Assembly: GCF_001611675.1 (NCBI RefSeq)
Contig: NZ_CP014766.1
Location: 2,666,001-2,730,000 of the forward strand
DNA length: 64,000 nt
Direction: 5' to 3'
Source of the DNA: Pontibacter akesuensis
Lineage (GTDB): Bacteria > Bacteroidota > Bacteroidia > Cytophagales > Hymenobacteraceae
Shown here: piece after piece, positions 46,614 through 55,198 of the stretch
Layout of the letters: every line of letters begins with the position of its first letter
Position numbering within the stretch: the stretch's first letter is position 1
The notes under the pieces: generated by a model
Seen by the model: only the letters and a program-made list of their open reading frames with translations
Database searches by the model: none
Told to the model about the DNA's origin: nothing
Position numbers and translations under genes: made by a program

Positions 46614-47822
46614 TTAGGCCCATATGGGAACATACTTTGCATGCTTCTTAGATTTGTTGTCAGGATCATAGTCCTTTACAAGACCTGCCTGCTTTGTGTC
46701 ATCTATGATTCTTGATGCAATAGAATAGTTGTGGCTCTCTATGTTGAATCTGTCTCTTAAGCTTTGGTTAGTCATTTTCTCATTGGATACATACTTTAAG
46801 CAGCAGTGCTGATAGCAGGCTCTTATTTTATCAGCTTTATCCATTTGATTGAGTTCCTGATATGCATAAACTGTAACTTTAGTATGTGTCTCTTGCTCCT
46901 GAAAGTTTGGAGCTGGTAACTGTGCCAATTCTACCTCAGATATAACTTTATCAATACCGCTTCCTTTTTCTTCGCAAATACCCACTCTGCGCATGAAAGC
47001 AGCTAAAGTTTCATTCCGAGATTGGTATTCATCAATAAATCTTAGAGTAGTAATAATAGGTTTACCAGGATTGGTTATTTCAATTCTATCAGAGTAAATC
47101 TCAACCATTGGACCTGTACCCGTTTCATAAAAGTCTTGGTGAATTAAAGCATTGGCTACTAACTCTCGAATCGCTAACTCAGGATACATAGAAACAGTCT
47201 CTCTAAAAGCTCTTCCTATTGCTTCGTTTGAAGGCAATTTGTCATTAATATAATCAAGTAAACCCGCGAATCCTGATGCATATCCCTTTACTCCTGGTAA
47301 GTCTTTTACAGTTCTTAATTTGTTCTTGCCTTCATAAATAATCACTCTAATCGATTTACGGGAGAGTCGATCAAACTCATTGATATTCTTTGCAAATAAT
47401 ATACCTCCAAGATTCGTGATGTTGAAGTAGCCTATATCTTGGCCAGGTGTGCTTTCTTCATCTACAGAGCCAATAATGGAATGATATATAGGATAAGTTA
47501 AACTTTTATCACCTAAGTGCAACTTTGTTTTGCCATTATACAGATTTGTTAGACGACCTACATTGATAAGAGAATAGTTACTATTATGTGTTTCTAAAGC
47601 GAATGGCTCATGATTACTATTTACTGTATAAGGTATCATAATTTCTGCATACTGCCCAAGGATACTTTCTAAATGCCTTGCAAGCCCAACATCGTCAAAG
47701 ATGCTAAAGAAGCAATTGATTTTTTGAAACTCATCAAAGCCAGTTAATACACGATAAGCTCTTTTGTTTTTCTCTAAATATTCTTCTAAAGAAGAATATG
47801 CCGGTAAGCAGATTTCGTTCAT
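46614..47822 (-). CDS. Schlafen/RecG-type GHKL ATP-binding regulator, divergent N-terminus
   Basis: 402 residues. The central and C-terminal part matches the ATP-binding 'transcriptional regulator' family related to Schlafen-AlbA proteins: FNITNLGGILFAKN (about 133-146), the GHKL N-box YPELAIRELVANALIHQDF (about 213-231), RIEITNPGKP (about 246-255), EEKGSGIDKV (about 284-293) and a C-terminal winged helix (about 335-395). The usual N-terminal AlbA_2 domain is not recognisable; residues 1-125 are different or highly diverged. Such genes are frequent in defence islands as regulators or effectors; the role here is unknown. Low GC compared with the arabinan genes. The next - strand gene upstream ends 453 bp away. 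Confidence 0.75.
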   Translation of the reverse strand: MNEICLPAYSSLEEYLEKNKRAYRVLTGFDEFQKINCFFSIFDDVGLARHLESILGQYAEIMIPYTVNSNHEPFALETHNSNYSLINVGRLTNLYNGKTKLHLGDKSLTYPIYHSIIGSVDEESTPGQDIGYFNITNLGGILFAKNINEFDRLSRKSIRVIIYEGKNKLRTVKDLPGVKGYASGFAGLLDYINDKLPSNEAIGRAFRETVSMYPELAIRELVANALIHQDFYETGTGPMVEIYSDRIEITNPGKPIITTLRFIDEYQSRNETLAAFMRRVGICEEKGSGIDKVISEVELAQLPAPNFQEQETHTKVTVYAYQELNQMDKADKIRACYQHCCLKYVSNEKMTNQSLRDRFNIESHNYSIASRIIDDTKQAGLVKDYDPDNKSKKHAKYVPIWA

Positions 47823-48275
47823 GATTATAAATTTTTTAAAATTTTTATAAATAATTTAATTTATCTGCGTCATGACTGCAAATGAGGCAACAAAGAGCCT
47901 TGAGCTATAAATTTATAGCCCAACGAAAGTAGATAGTCCAATAAATCTTCAGGAGAAACTAATTTCTGAAACCTTTGCTAGCTTTGTACGTAGCTGGCCT
48001 TGTAATCTATTATACCAAATTCAAATGAAAATGTTACGGCAAAACTGAGATTTATCTTCAATAGTCTATATAGTTCTTCAAGAATTTTAGTCAGCAGGGA
48101 TTCCGGGTGTGGGTGATTCAATGTTCTCCGGCATATCTGGATGCTAATCGCATTCCTGACTATTTACTTTTGCCTTTCATTTTTTTAATCTGCTTTTGAT
48201 TCTTAGAGATCGTATTGATTATGCCATTGTTTACATTGGCAGATACTTCTACAGCCCCGGATATGTGTCAAATGC
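47823..48275. other. Spacer with 16-bp palindrome upstream of the Schlafen-type gene
   Basis: Contains GCTATAAATTTATAGC (47904-47919), a perfect palindrome 82 bp upstream of the ATG of the - strand gene, and a very AT-rich stretch at 47825-47865. This could be the gene's promoter/operator. No coding gene is supported. Confidence 0.4.
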
Positions 48276-49679
48276 TTAAGCGGCTACCGGCAGTAAGGTG
48301 GATTCAGTAAGAGATGGAGCAAGCGACTCTATATTAATTGTTGGCTCAAGAGATGTTTCTTGCATGAAGACTCTTTTTATTAGCTCCTGTGCCTCTTCAG
48401 CGTCCTTCTTCAATACTACAGTGCTGTCGTGGATAGTTAGGACGAACTTTCTGCGTCTTTGCAGTTTCTTTACAACCTGCCCAATGATGATATCTGCCTC
48501 TGCCTTTTGCATCTCAAGGGACAGTGCTTTATGGCCTCTGTCGTTGTTACCTTTCTTCTTCTCAATGAATGCAGCTACATTCGGAAATATAGACCTGAAT
48601 AGTTTACCCTCAACCTGTCTGATGCTGTAGTGCGTGGTGCAGTAGAATATTTTACCGAACATCGAAATTTTAAACTTCTTTCGCTTCTCTCTTGGAATTC
48701 TAAGTTGATCCATAAGAAATTCATAGAATTGACCGCTGGAAGTAAGATCAATGTAATGCTGAACATCTGCCGGCACTGGTTTATCCTTGAATTCTTGCTT
48801 TAGCAGGATATTCAGGAACAGAGGCTGACTATTTCTTATATCTAGGTTTACCAGCTCCTCACTTCGGTGTCTTTTATGGTAGAGGAATTTTCTAAGGTCT
48901 CTGCTGAGTGAGCATATGTTATGGTAAAGTCTGCCGGTGATATTCCCTTCTTTTCTACCCAGCGTCACGTAAAAGTCTTCGTTGTAGATTGACGTTGCTG
49001 TGATCATATCAGCGTTGTAGTGGTTGAACAGCATTGATATTAACTCCTGTAGTGTTCCTTCTACACCTTCCTTGAACTCGTATAAGTTCAGTGCCTCCTG
49101 ATTTGCCAGATATAATCTAAAGTCACTATTTTCTAAATATCCGACGCTCTTCTGCAGCTTAGTGTCAATGTATTTAAACACTGCTTTTTTTATACCGACC
49201 TGGCCTAACTGCCTGAAAATGTATCGGGCAGCTTTATTCTTTGGAAGCTCTTCCGTACGTAGCTTTTCTAGGTTAGCTGAAAACTCTTCTTTATAAACCG
49301 ATCTGAGTACAACTTTGGACATGTAAGCCGGGGCTATAGCGTACCCATATGATTTAGGTTCTTTGCCCTGTTCTTCAGCAAACTTTCTAGGCAGGAATAT
49401 GCCGTCACATATTACAATACCCCATTTAATGAGGTTTCTTATTATCTCTTGGGTTTTACTTTTCAGGTGCTTTGCTCTAAGAGTAGCATAATTGATAATC
49501 GAGAAACCATTATAATCATCAGCTGAGAAGCTGAGAGCCTGGATCCGGACTATGAGGTGGATGAAGCAGTTGTATTTGTCCTCGTGTTCTTTTATGTATT
49601 TCCAGCTGTAGCCTTTGTGTCTTAATATGGCTCTTATGTCGATCTTCGACGGAACTAGAAACCCATTATTCCTTTTCAC
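48276..49679 (-). CDS. Right-hand polymerase-like protein (Pol A/T7 RNAP-related) with N-terminal winged helix
   Basis: 467 residues. N-terminal helix-turn-helix-like region (about 58-98). The C-terminal half shows, in order, NITGRLYHNICSLSRDLRKFL (about 246-266, like the TGR/ GRxY template-grip segment), a motif A-like VNLDIRNSQPLFL with Asp280, a motif B-like basic helix with REKRKKFK...FGKIFY (about 331-346), and a motif C-like LTIHDSTVV with His417-Asp418, close to the HDS of single-subunit RNA polymerases and HDE of family A DNA polymerases. Family-A-like proteins of this type are common, unnamed, in Bacteroidota plasmids and mobile regions. Polymerase activity is inference. No exonuclease domain. 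Its start codon at 49679 is an ATG. Confidence 0.6.
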   Translation of the reverse strand: MKRNNGFLVPSKIDIRAILRHKGYSWKYIKEHEDKYNCFIHLIVRIQALSFSADDYNGFSIINYATLRAKHLKSKTQEIIRNLIKWGIVICDGIFLPRKFAEEQGKEPKSYGYAIAPAYMSKVVLRSVYKEEFSANLEKLRTEELPKNKAARYIFRQLGQVGIKKAVFKYIDTKLQKSVGYLENSDFRLYLANQEALNLYEFKEGVEGTLQELISMLFNHYNADMITATSIYNEDFYVTLGRKEGNITGRLYHNICSLSRDLRKFLYHKRHRSEELVNLDIRNSQPLFLNILLKQEFKDKPVPADVQHYIDLTSSGQFYEFLMDQLRIPREKRKKFKISMFGKIFYCTTHYSIRQVEGKLFRSIFPNVAAFIEKKKGNNDRGHKALSLEMQKAEADIIIGQVVKKLQRRRKFVLTIHDSTVVLKKDAEEAQELIKRVFMQETSLEPTINIESLAPSLTESTLLPVAA

Positions 49680-50551
49680 TCGTGTTCACTCATTTAATCA
49701 CTCTATGTTATTTTGTCTCTGAAGGTCTCAATCCTACTAACCCATTTAGCTTTTTATACAGGAAACCGGTAAGGCCGAGTTTTGAGACGTTGGAGTGTAC
49801 CTTACCGGCTCCTGTTTTTATAAATAGTAGGCGATTGTTTTTTTGAAACTCCTTAGTTCTGCATTGCTTCACAAAGTGGCCTTTATCTATACTTTAAAGA
49901 ATTTTTTGTAATCCAATATACCTTCTCATGTATACTGTTATATGGTGATATACTATTGAAAGCTAGTAACTTAATGTTTGAGAGTGCGCATCATTAGAGA
50001 CATTAAGCAGTTAATACATACAGGAACCTATCCATTACATATTATAGTGATGATAGAATAGAAGAGTATGAAACGGATGAATGATATCACTAGAAATCAT
50101 AGTGAAGAAACAACTATGAGTGCACTTATTTGAAGGGATGTAATTAAGAGCCTACAATAAATAGGTGGAGCTGCCTTATAATAAGTATGTTAATTTTAGT
50201 AGATAAAATGTTTCTTACACATACACCCAGCTGAACAAACCGATTGCGATAAAATAAGAAGGAGTTGCCTTTTTTATAATGATGATAGTTGCTCTGTCCT
50301 ACCGGCCCCTCTAGATTAATCATATGAAGGTGTGGCTACAGGAGCTTTCTGCTCTCAAATTCATAAGCCTACGCTATCTGGCAAACTGCCGTTGAGTGCT
50401 ACACCTCAGCAAAGAAATCTCGCATGTGATACAAACCAAAAGAGGATACACTCTATTTCTGGCAATATGATCATAAGCTACCTATACTGCCAGACAAGTT
50501 TAGCCGTTCTGTCATGAAGTAATCCCTTAACAATAGTATTAGTTTGAACTA
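49680..50551. other. Gene-free 870-bp stretch upstream of the polymerase-like gene
   Basis: AT-rich; a 61-codon frame at 50332-50517 has no protein character. Apart from the hairpin at 49759-49814 no tRNA, repeat array or phage gene was seen. Many short tandem-like A/T words make an origin-like role possible but unsupported. Confidence 0.4.
49759..49814. ncRNA. Long imperfect hairpin upstream of the polymerase-like gene
   Basis: Left arm 49759-49774 pairs with 49800-49814: 4 bp, a small internal mismatch (AAA against AG), then 9 bp. The loop is 25 nt, and U-rich runs flank both sides. It may be a terminator for either strand or a structured RNA; there is no evidence of expression. Confidence 0.4.
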
Positions 50552-52138
50552 TTAGTCTGCTTTAGGAACCAAATCATTAAGACCATCTACTTTGCTTAGA
50601 TACTTGTAAAGCTCCTGTCGGGTCTTCAGCTGTTTTAGAGGTGCTGCTAATTTGAAGATTCTCTCTGAATCATATTTTCCGGTTAGCAAACTAAGTAAGT
50701 TCGAAACCTTACGTCTTATAGTGTGTGGCGGCAAGCCCATATATTGTGATACCTCTTTTAAGGTCAAAGGACTGGCTGAGGATCTGTTGTAAAGAATTAA
50801 GTCTAAAGAGTTTAAGTCACGGGCACACTCCCTCATTCGATTTTCGTGATCATATACAGCACTTGATTCATCATATAAAAAAAAAGGATCTACTGCTGCA
50901 CCCAATATAGAACCAGATGAATTTCCTGCCGAAAACGATCCATTAATACTCTTAGTCGATTTTGATAATTTTTCCTGAGCTAAAGGTTCATAGCTTGTCC
51001 AAGAACAATCTGAATAAAGCCGATCTGCGATTTTTTCCAAGCGATGACCTTGGGGAAGTAATTCTGCTCTCTCCAACGAAGCCTCAATAATCGCTTCCAT
51101 ACCTACACGCAGCATAGGAGGGTGAACAGGGGCTTTAATATTCTCATCTCCCCCGAATCTTTCCTGTCTTAACAGCTTAAGTGCAAGTATATCCGGTGCA
51201 GAAGGATCTTTCAGAAGATTGTGTTCCAAGTTCCACAATACGGTACCGATCAAATGATCCTTGTTTTTGAAAGTACTCTTCAGGTAAAGATACGCTCCAA
51301 TAATGCCAAGCATAGGGTTAGTGAATTTTCCATTTACCAATTCTGATATGACTCTCTCACTAAAGGTATATACCCCATTCCGAAAACGCCTGAGGGCAAG
51401 GTCAGTGATAAAATGATCTCGCTCTGTTGTTCTAAACAGTGCTCCAACAGGTGAAAGCAGTATTTTCATATCAGAAAAGGCGATCCTATGGCGGTATTCA
51501 GTAGTTAAGAATAATTGAGTTACCCACCCTTTATACACGTACAAAGGGATTTCTCTGGCTTCATCTTTCCCAAAATACTGTAGATAATAAGGTCCGGAGG
51601 CTAAATTTGTACAATTACTACTCCACCCTTGTTCAGTATCCTGCATAGTGCCGCTGTTTTCAGGATATTTTATTAGAGGGTAATGATGTTGGTCATATAA
51701 TGTAAAGCCTTCAAGCATAGGCTTAGAGTCAGAAAATGAATGTCTTTGTTGATGTATAAACAGCATGATGCCGCCACTTACAGAACTCGATTTACTTTCA
51801 ATAATTCCCGGATTTGAAAGGCTAAAATCTATAACCTCAGAAAGGATATTGCCCACGGAACCTGATTCACAAGACCAGTTGAAAGGTATCGAAGAATTAT
51901 AGCCTGGGAAATCGATTTTGTAATTTTTATCATCATTCAGGTATATCACTTCATCTTTTACACTACCATGTAGCTGACTTCTGAGGGTGTATAAACCTGC
52001 CGGAAGAGTAGTCTGTACCTGTCCATATGCTTCAGCACGATGCTGCTGACGGGCATCTAGAATCTGCAGCTTGACAAACTCACCCAGCCACTCATGTTTA
52101 CCGGTATCAGCGGATACAGTAAGCTTAAACTGTAACAT
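50552..52138 (-). CDS. Unrecognised caspase-operon protein with C-terminal helix-turn-helix
   Basis: 528 residues, no named family recognised. Residues 1-75 look like a beta-sandwich (KLQILDARQQHRAEAYGQVQTTLPAGLYTLRSQL, similar to prealbumin-like folds). Residues 80-230 are beta-rich. Residues 240-330 form a helical module (FSERVISELVNGKFTNPMLG, then AYLYLKSTF, WNLEHNLLKDPSAPDILALKL) of a type seen next to caspase/CHAT effectors. The region 440-482 holds a helix-turn-helix (LTLKEVSQYMGLPPHTIRRKV). Its ATG overlaps the caspase stop by 14 bp, so the two are translationally coupled. It may be a sensor, adaptor or regulator for the peptidase. Confidence 0.7.
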   Translation of the reverse strand: MLQFKLTVSADTGKHEWLGEFVKLQILDARQQHRAEAYGQVQTTLPAGLYTLRSQLHGSVKDEVIYLNDDKNYKIDFPGYNSSIPFNWSCESGSVGNILSEVIDFSLSNPGIIESKSSSVSGGIMLFIHQQRHSFSDSKPMLEGFTLYDQHHYPLIKYPENSGTMQDTEQGWSSNCTNLASGPYYLQYFGKDEAREIPLYVYKGWVTQLFLTTEYRHRIAFSDMKILLSPVGALFRTTERDHFITDLALRRFRNGVYTFSERVISELVNGKFTNPMLGIIGAYLYLKSTFKNKDHLIGTVLWNLEHNLLKDPSAPDILALKLLRQERFGGDENIKAPVHPPMLRVGMEAIIEASLERAELLPQGHRLEKIADRLYSDCSWTSYEPLAQEKLSKSTKSINGSFSAGNSSGSILGAAVDPFFLYDESSAVYDHENRMRECARDLNSLDLILYNRSSASPLTLKEVSQYMGLPPHTIRRKVSNLLSLLTGKYDSERIFKLAAPLKQLKTRQELYKYLSKVDGLNDLVPKAD

Positions 52139-53138
52139 TTATTACCTCCTTTCCAGCTTCAACAAAGACACTTTTGATTATTGCTGATCTATCCGCTGAG
52201 TAAACGATGGCATGAAAGACTGGATCTAAATGAACAGAAATCACCCCAGTGGGGTTCTCCCACTCATCGATACTTGAATTCGTCGCACCATTTATCAACA
52301 GGTATTTACCTTCTATCCCGCTGCCAAAATCAAAATTGCACCTAATCTTCTTCTCCATTACAGAATTGAAAAGAACTCTGAAAGTTGCCTGATCAAAGCC
52401 AGAATTTCTGAATCTCGCCTGCTGATGCATTCCTGTCTGTTCAGAAAGACGTATGGTTTCACTCCTCACATAATCCTGTAGCTCATGTAGAGTTATTTGT
52501 CCGTTCCTAGCTGCTCCCCCTTTTAGGCCGTTCAAGAGTGCAGTGGTAAAATGACCGCGGTACTTATCATGTTGCTGACTTTCAAAAGATTCATCGTTGT
52601 GTAGTGTGGCATAGCCAACGATATAACGTGTGGAAACGGGCCCTTCCTCTTTAGGAAGCCAGGAAAACAATGGAAAAAGGCCCCTTCGGTTTAATGAGCG
52701 GCTACGACAACAGTCTAATAAAAAGATTACCTCCTCAAATAAACCACTTTTAACTACTTCACTACGGTATTCCTCCGAGCTTATCACACTTGCTGGCCTG
52801 AATTCACTCCAGTTAGCCATACACAAGCCGTTGTCATCATCGCTTTGCAATCCTATTCCATGTCCGCTGAAATAGAAGTAAAACCGTCTGCAAGATTCTG
52901 GATTGATGATCGCTTTCTTATAAACCTCTTCAAATGCTTTGTCTACTTCATCGTGTAAAGGCTCTACAGGAGAATCGTTTGACAGCACTGTGACGATTCT
53001 GCTTGTATCTTCGATTCCTCCCCCGTTTGGATCTTTTAACCAATCAAACATGGCCTCCACATCCGGGTGCGCGCCAGAAAGGGGATGGTACTCCGGATAA
53101 TGGTTTATACCTATCAACAATGCGAAATCTACTGCCAT
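52125..53138 (-). CDS. Caspase-like (peptidase C14) protein
   Basis: 337 residues from the ATG at 53138 (MAVDFALLIGINHYPEY); a longer frame to 53288 overlaps the upstream hydrolase and lacks domain content. Caspase p20-type fold: FALLIGINHY strand, then His93 in YFYFSGHGIG and Cys143 in FLLDCCRSRS, the complete catalytic dyad of metacaspase/orthocaspase type. The following basic/acidic loop and FTTALLNGLKGGAARNGQITLHELQDYV helix are typical of C14 proteins. A C-terminal beta-rich domain (about 230-337) is unassigned. Lies 10 bp after the hydrolase gene stop and overlaps the next gene by 14 bp. Bacterial caspases often act as suicide effectors in anti-phage systems. Confidence 0.9.
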   Translation of the reverse strand: MAVDFALLIGINHYPEYHPLSGAHPDVEAMFDWLKDPNGGGIEDTSRIVTVLSNDSPVEPLHDEVDKAFEEVYKKAIINPESCRRFYFYFSGHGIGLQSDDDNGLCMANWSEFRPASVISSEEYRSEVVKSGLFEEVIFLLDCCRSRSLNRRGLFPLFSWLPKEEGPVSTRYIVGYATLHNDESFESQQHDKYRGHFTTALLNGLKGGAARNGQITLHELQDYVRSETIRLSEQTGMHQQARFRNSGFDQATFRVLFNSVMEKKIRCNFDFGSGIEGKYLLINGATNSSIDEWENPTGVISVHLDPVFHAIVYSADRSAIIKSVFVEAGKEVINVTV

Positions 53139-53148
53139 ATGTTTGTCC

Positions 53149-54633
53149 TTAACCTTCCAATATGTGCTTAATACTTTCTTGTGTAATAGGGTCATCATCA
53201 AACATGCCGTGTTTGATGGCTTTGGTATGATAACCATCTGGTACACCATCTTTACTTTCGGCAAGGGCAAGAATGGCCTCTCCATCATCCCTGAATAAAA
53301 AGGGGTGTACTAATTTCCAAACTTCATCCTGTATTGGGGCGGTGGCCCCTATGTGCCTTTCCATACCCAGGATGGGCAGGTCAGCTTCTGCTGCATTCTC
53401 AAATATGCCGGAAACCATGTAAAGAAGAGATCGGGGGTAAGCCTTGTTCAACATGGCATCCTTTACTTCGAAGTCATCACTCATTGTAAACATCCTAAAG
53501 CGCTGAATCTGGTCAGAGTGCGCTAAAACAGTTTGCTTGAAGAGAGAGAGGTTTACCGCAGGAGCTAAAAAGATAATATTCTCGATTTGTATTTTGATAT
53601 TCCTTAGACGCACTGCATTTATCAATTCACATATACTTATGCAGCCTGCACTATGGCCAATGAGGCTTATCTTTAAATTTTTATTTGTGGCTGCATAGCC
53701 AGTTAGAGTATCTAAAAGATATGTTCCTCCATGCAACTCTTCCAGTGGCAACTGATCGTTTGGGAGCCACATATTTTCGGCTTTGACTTTCATGCCTTTC
53801 CAAGCCCATGCTCCAATATCAGCGAAGTAGTATTTCCGAAGTATCTCTTCAACCAGAGTAGGGTAGAACCCATGATCCCGGCCGCCTTTAAACCTTTTGT
53901 AAATTTGCCACCCTACCTGAGCCAGAGAGGAAATCGCGCTAGCTAGAGAAAGAATGCCTTTTTGCCCACTGGCTGCTTTTTCACTAATGTTTTCCTGCTT
54001 CAATAATGTGGCGATTTCTTCATCTGCCAAGCTTTCATCCAACGCAGTTTTAAGGTCAGCTCTTTGATTAGGTTTTAGCATCTCTTGTTCCAGTTCTTGA
54101 CGCAAAAGAAGCTCAAGCTGGTACTGATGATAATCCATTGGGCCACTATTGGCTCCTTTACTTCTTGCCGCATGTAACTGGTCATCTAGTGATTCGAAAG
54201 GGCGATCTTTTTCAAGTTCTTCTAGAATTTGTTCTTCCGATGGTTCCCTGCTTCTTCCCTTAACTCCGGCTAATTCCAATCCAATACGCTTACTGAGCTT
54301 TTTAACCAATAAAGTGGTAAGTTTTTGGAAAAGCTTACTTTGATGAATCCGGTGAAGTTCATCTCGTATTGTTTCGATGACACCAGTTTCCCAGACTATG
54401 CTTATCCCCTCTACACCTGCCGGTTCAAAAACACGTTCATGCATCATCAAGGCTGCAGCTCTGCCACTTGATTCACTGACCAAGCCGCCATGCAGGTAGA
54501 TCGCAATATGATTCACCCCTTTCTCTTCCCAACTCGCTCTCCAATTGTCAACCTGCTCAGGGCTACTATGTAACTCACCGGACCTGCTGAAGTGTCCGTT
54601 TTTTCCAGTGTTAAGAATCAATGCAGAAGCCAT
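53149..54633 (-). CDS. Alpha/beta hydrolase (GHSAG serine hydrolase), caspase-operon first gene
   Basis: 494 residues. N-terminal strand with HIAIYLHGGLVSE (oxyanion-loop region, about 42-54), a long charged helical insert (about 95-245), then the nucleophile elbow SLIGHSAGCIS with Ser328. Candidate acid Asp in MSDDFE and candidate His in IKHGMFDDD near the C-terminus (about 480). A short hydrophobic helix (LSLASAISSLAQVGWQIY) in the insert could be membrane-interacting. Closest general class is lipase/esterase-like hydrolases. First gene of the operon, 10 bp before caspase. The combination suggests a membrane-lipid or small-molecule hydrolase acting with the peptidase, which is inference. 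Confidence 0.8.
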   Translation of the reverse strand: MASALILNTGKNGHFSRSGELHSSPEQVDNWRASWEEKGVNHIAIYLHGGLVSESSGRAAALMMHERVFEPAGVEGISIVWETGVIETIRDELHRIHQSKLFQKLTTLLVKKLSKRIGLELAGVKGRSREPSEEQILEELEKDRPFESLDDQLHAARSKGANSGPMDYHQYQLELLLRQELEQEMLKPNQRADLKTALDESLADEEIATLLKQENISEKAASGQKGILSLASAISSLAQVGWQIYKRFKGGRDHGFYPTLVEEILRKYYFADIGAWAWKGMKVKAENMWLPNDQLPLEELHGGTYLLDTLTGYAATNKNLKISLIGHSAGCISICELINAVRLRNIKIQIENIIFLAPAVNLSLFKQTVLAHSDQIQRFRMFTMSDDFEVKDAMLNKAYPRSLLYMVSGIFENAAEADLPILGMERHIGATAPIQDEVWKLVHPFLFRDDGEAILALAESKDGVPDGYHTKAIKHGMFDDDPITQESIKHILEG

Positions 54634-54760
54634 TAGTTAAGCTATAGTTTGCTATTTGATACGAATATAATAGTAATGTGTGTGTATATTTTTGTATTTT
54701 TATAATGATTTAATGCTGTTAAGTTTAGAAAGGAGTCACTGTACAAGAATCATGAAGTCA

Positions 54761-55198
54761 TCAATTTTTAGAAGAGACAATAAAGTTTGAATCTTCTAAA
54801 CTTATGTATGAAGGCCAATAGTGAATTTGCCAACATGAATTATCTAAGTCAATAATACTATTTTCATGCATCTGTGAAGCTAACTCAGTAGGGAGTGGTT
54901 CGCCATAAGGCGTTGGTTTACCTGCCTCAATAAGTTTTAAAGGGCAGTGTGAGCTATCTTACACAGTTTACTCACAAATCTTTTTTAAAGGTTTTCTCCA
55001 CAATGGCAGTTCCTACTGTAGAACATTGTCAGGACGATCTTCAATATAGGATTACATGGGCTTAACTAGATCTTTCTTTGGTCCGGCTAAATAGTGGACT
55101 TTGCTACACTTTTGGAGTAAGATTTTTAAGCCAACATCTTCTTTCAAGGAAGAAGGTTGTAGCTGTCTAAAGCATTTACTATAGTAAATTAGAAAAAA
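54761..55198 (-). pseudogene. Possible decayed coding sequence with in-frame stops
   Basis: One - strand frame reads as protein-like sequence through about 146 codons, interrupted by four in-frame stops; the last 65 codons are open (including IEAGKPTPYGEPLPTELA and DNSCWQIHYWPSY) and end at a TGA at 54761-54763. Upstream of the stops are segments such as LAGPKKDLVKPM and YIEDRPDNVLQ. No start codon and no family could be assigned. The apparent coding character is judged by eye only. Confidence 0.35.

Noticed and set aside
50332..50517. 61-codon frame in the island spacer
   Set aside because: No recognisable protein character; poor start context; isolated.
49680..50551. Retron or reverse transcriptase unit
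   Set aside because: The adjacent polymerase-like protein lacks YxDD and has HDS/HDE-type motif C, so it is not a reverse transcriptase.
53139..53288. Longer N-terminus of the caspase-like protein
   Set aside because: It overlaps the hydrolase gene by 140 bp and lacks domain content; ATG at 53138 starts exactly at the first caspase strand.
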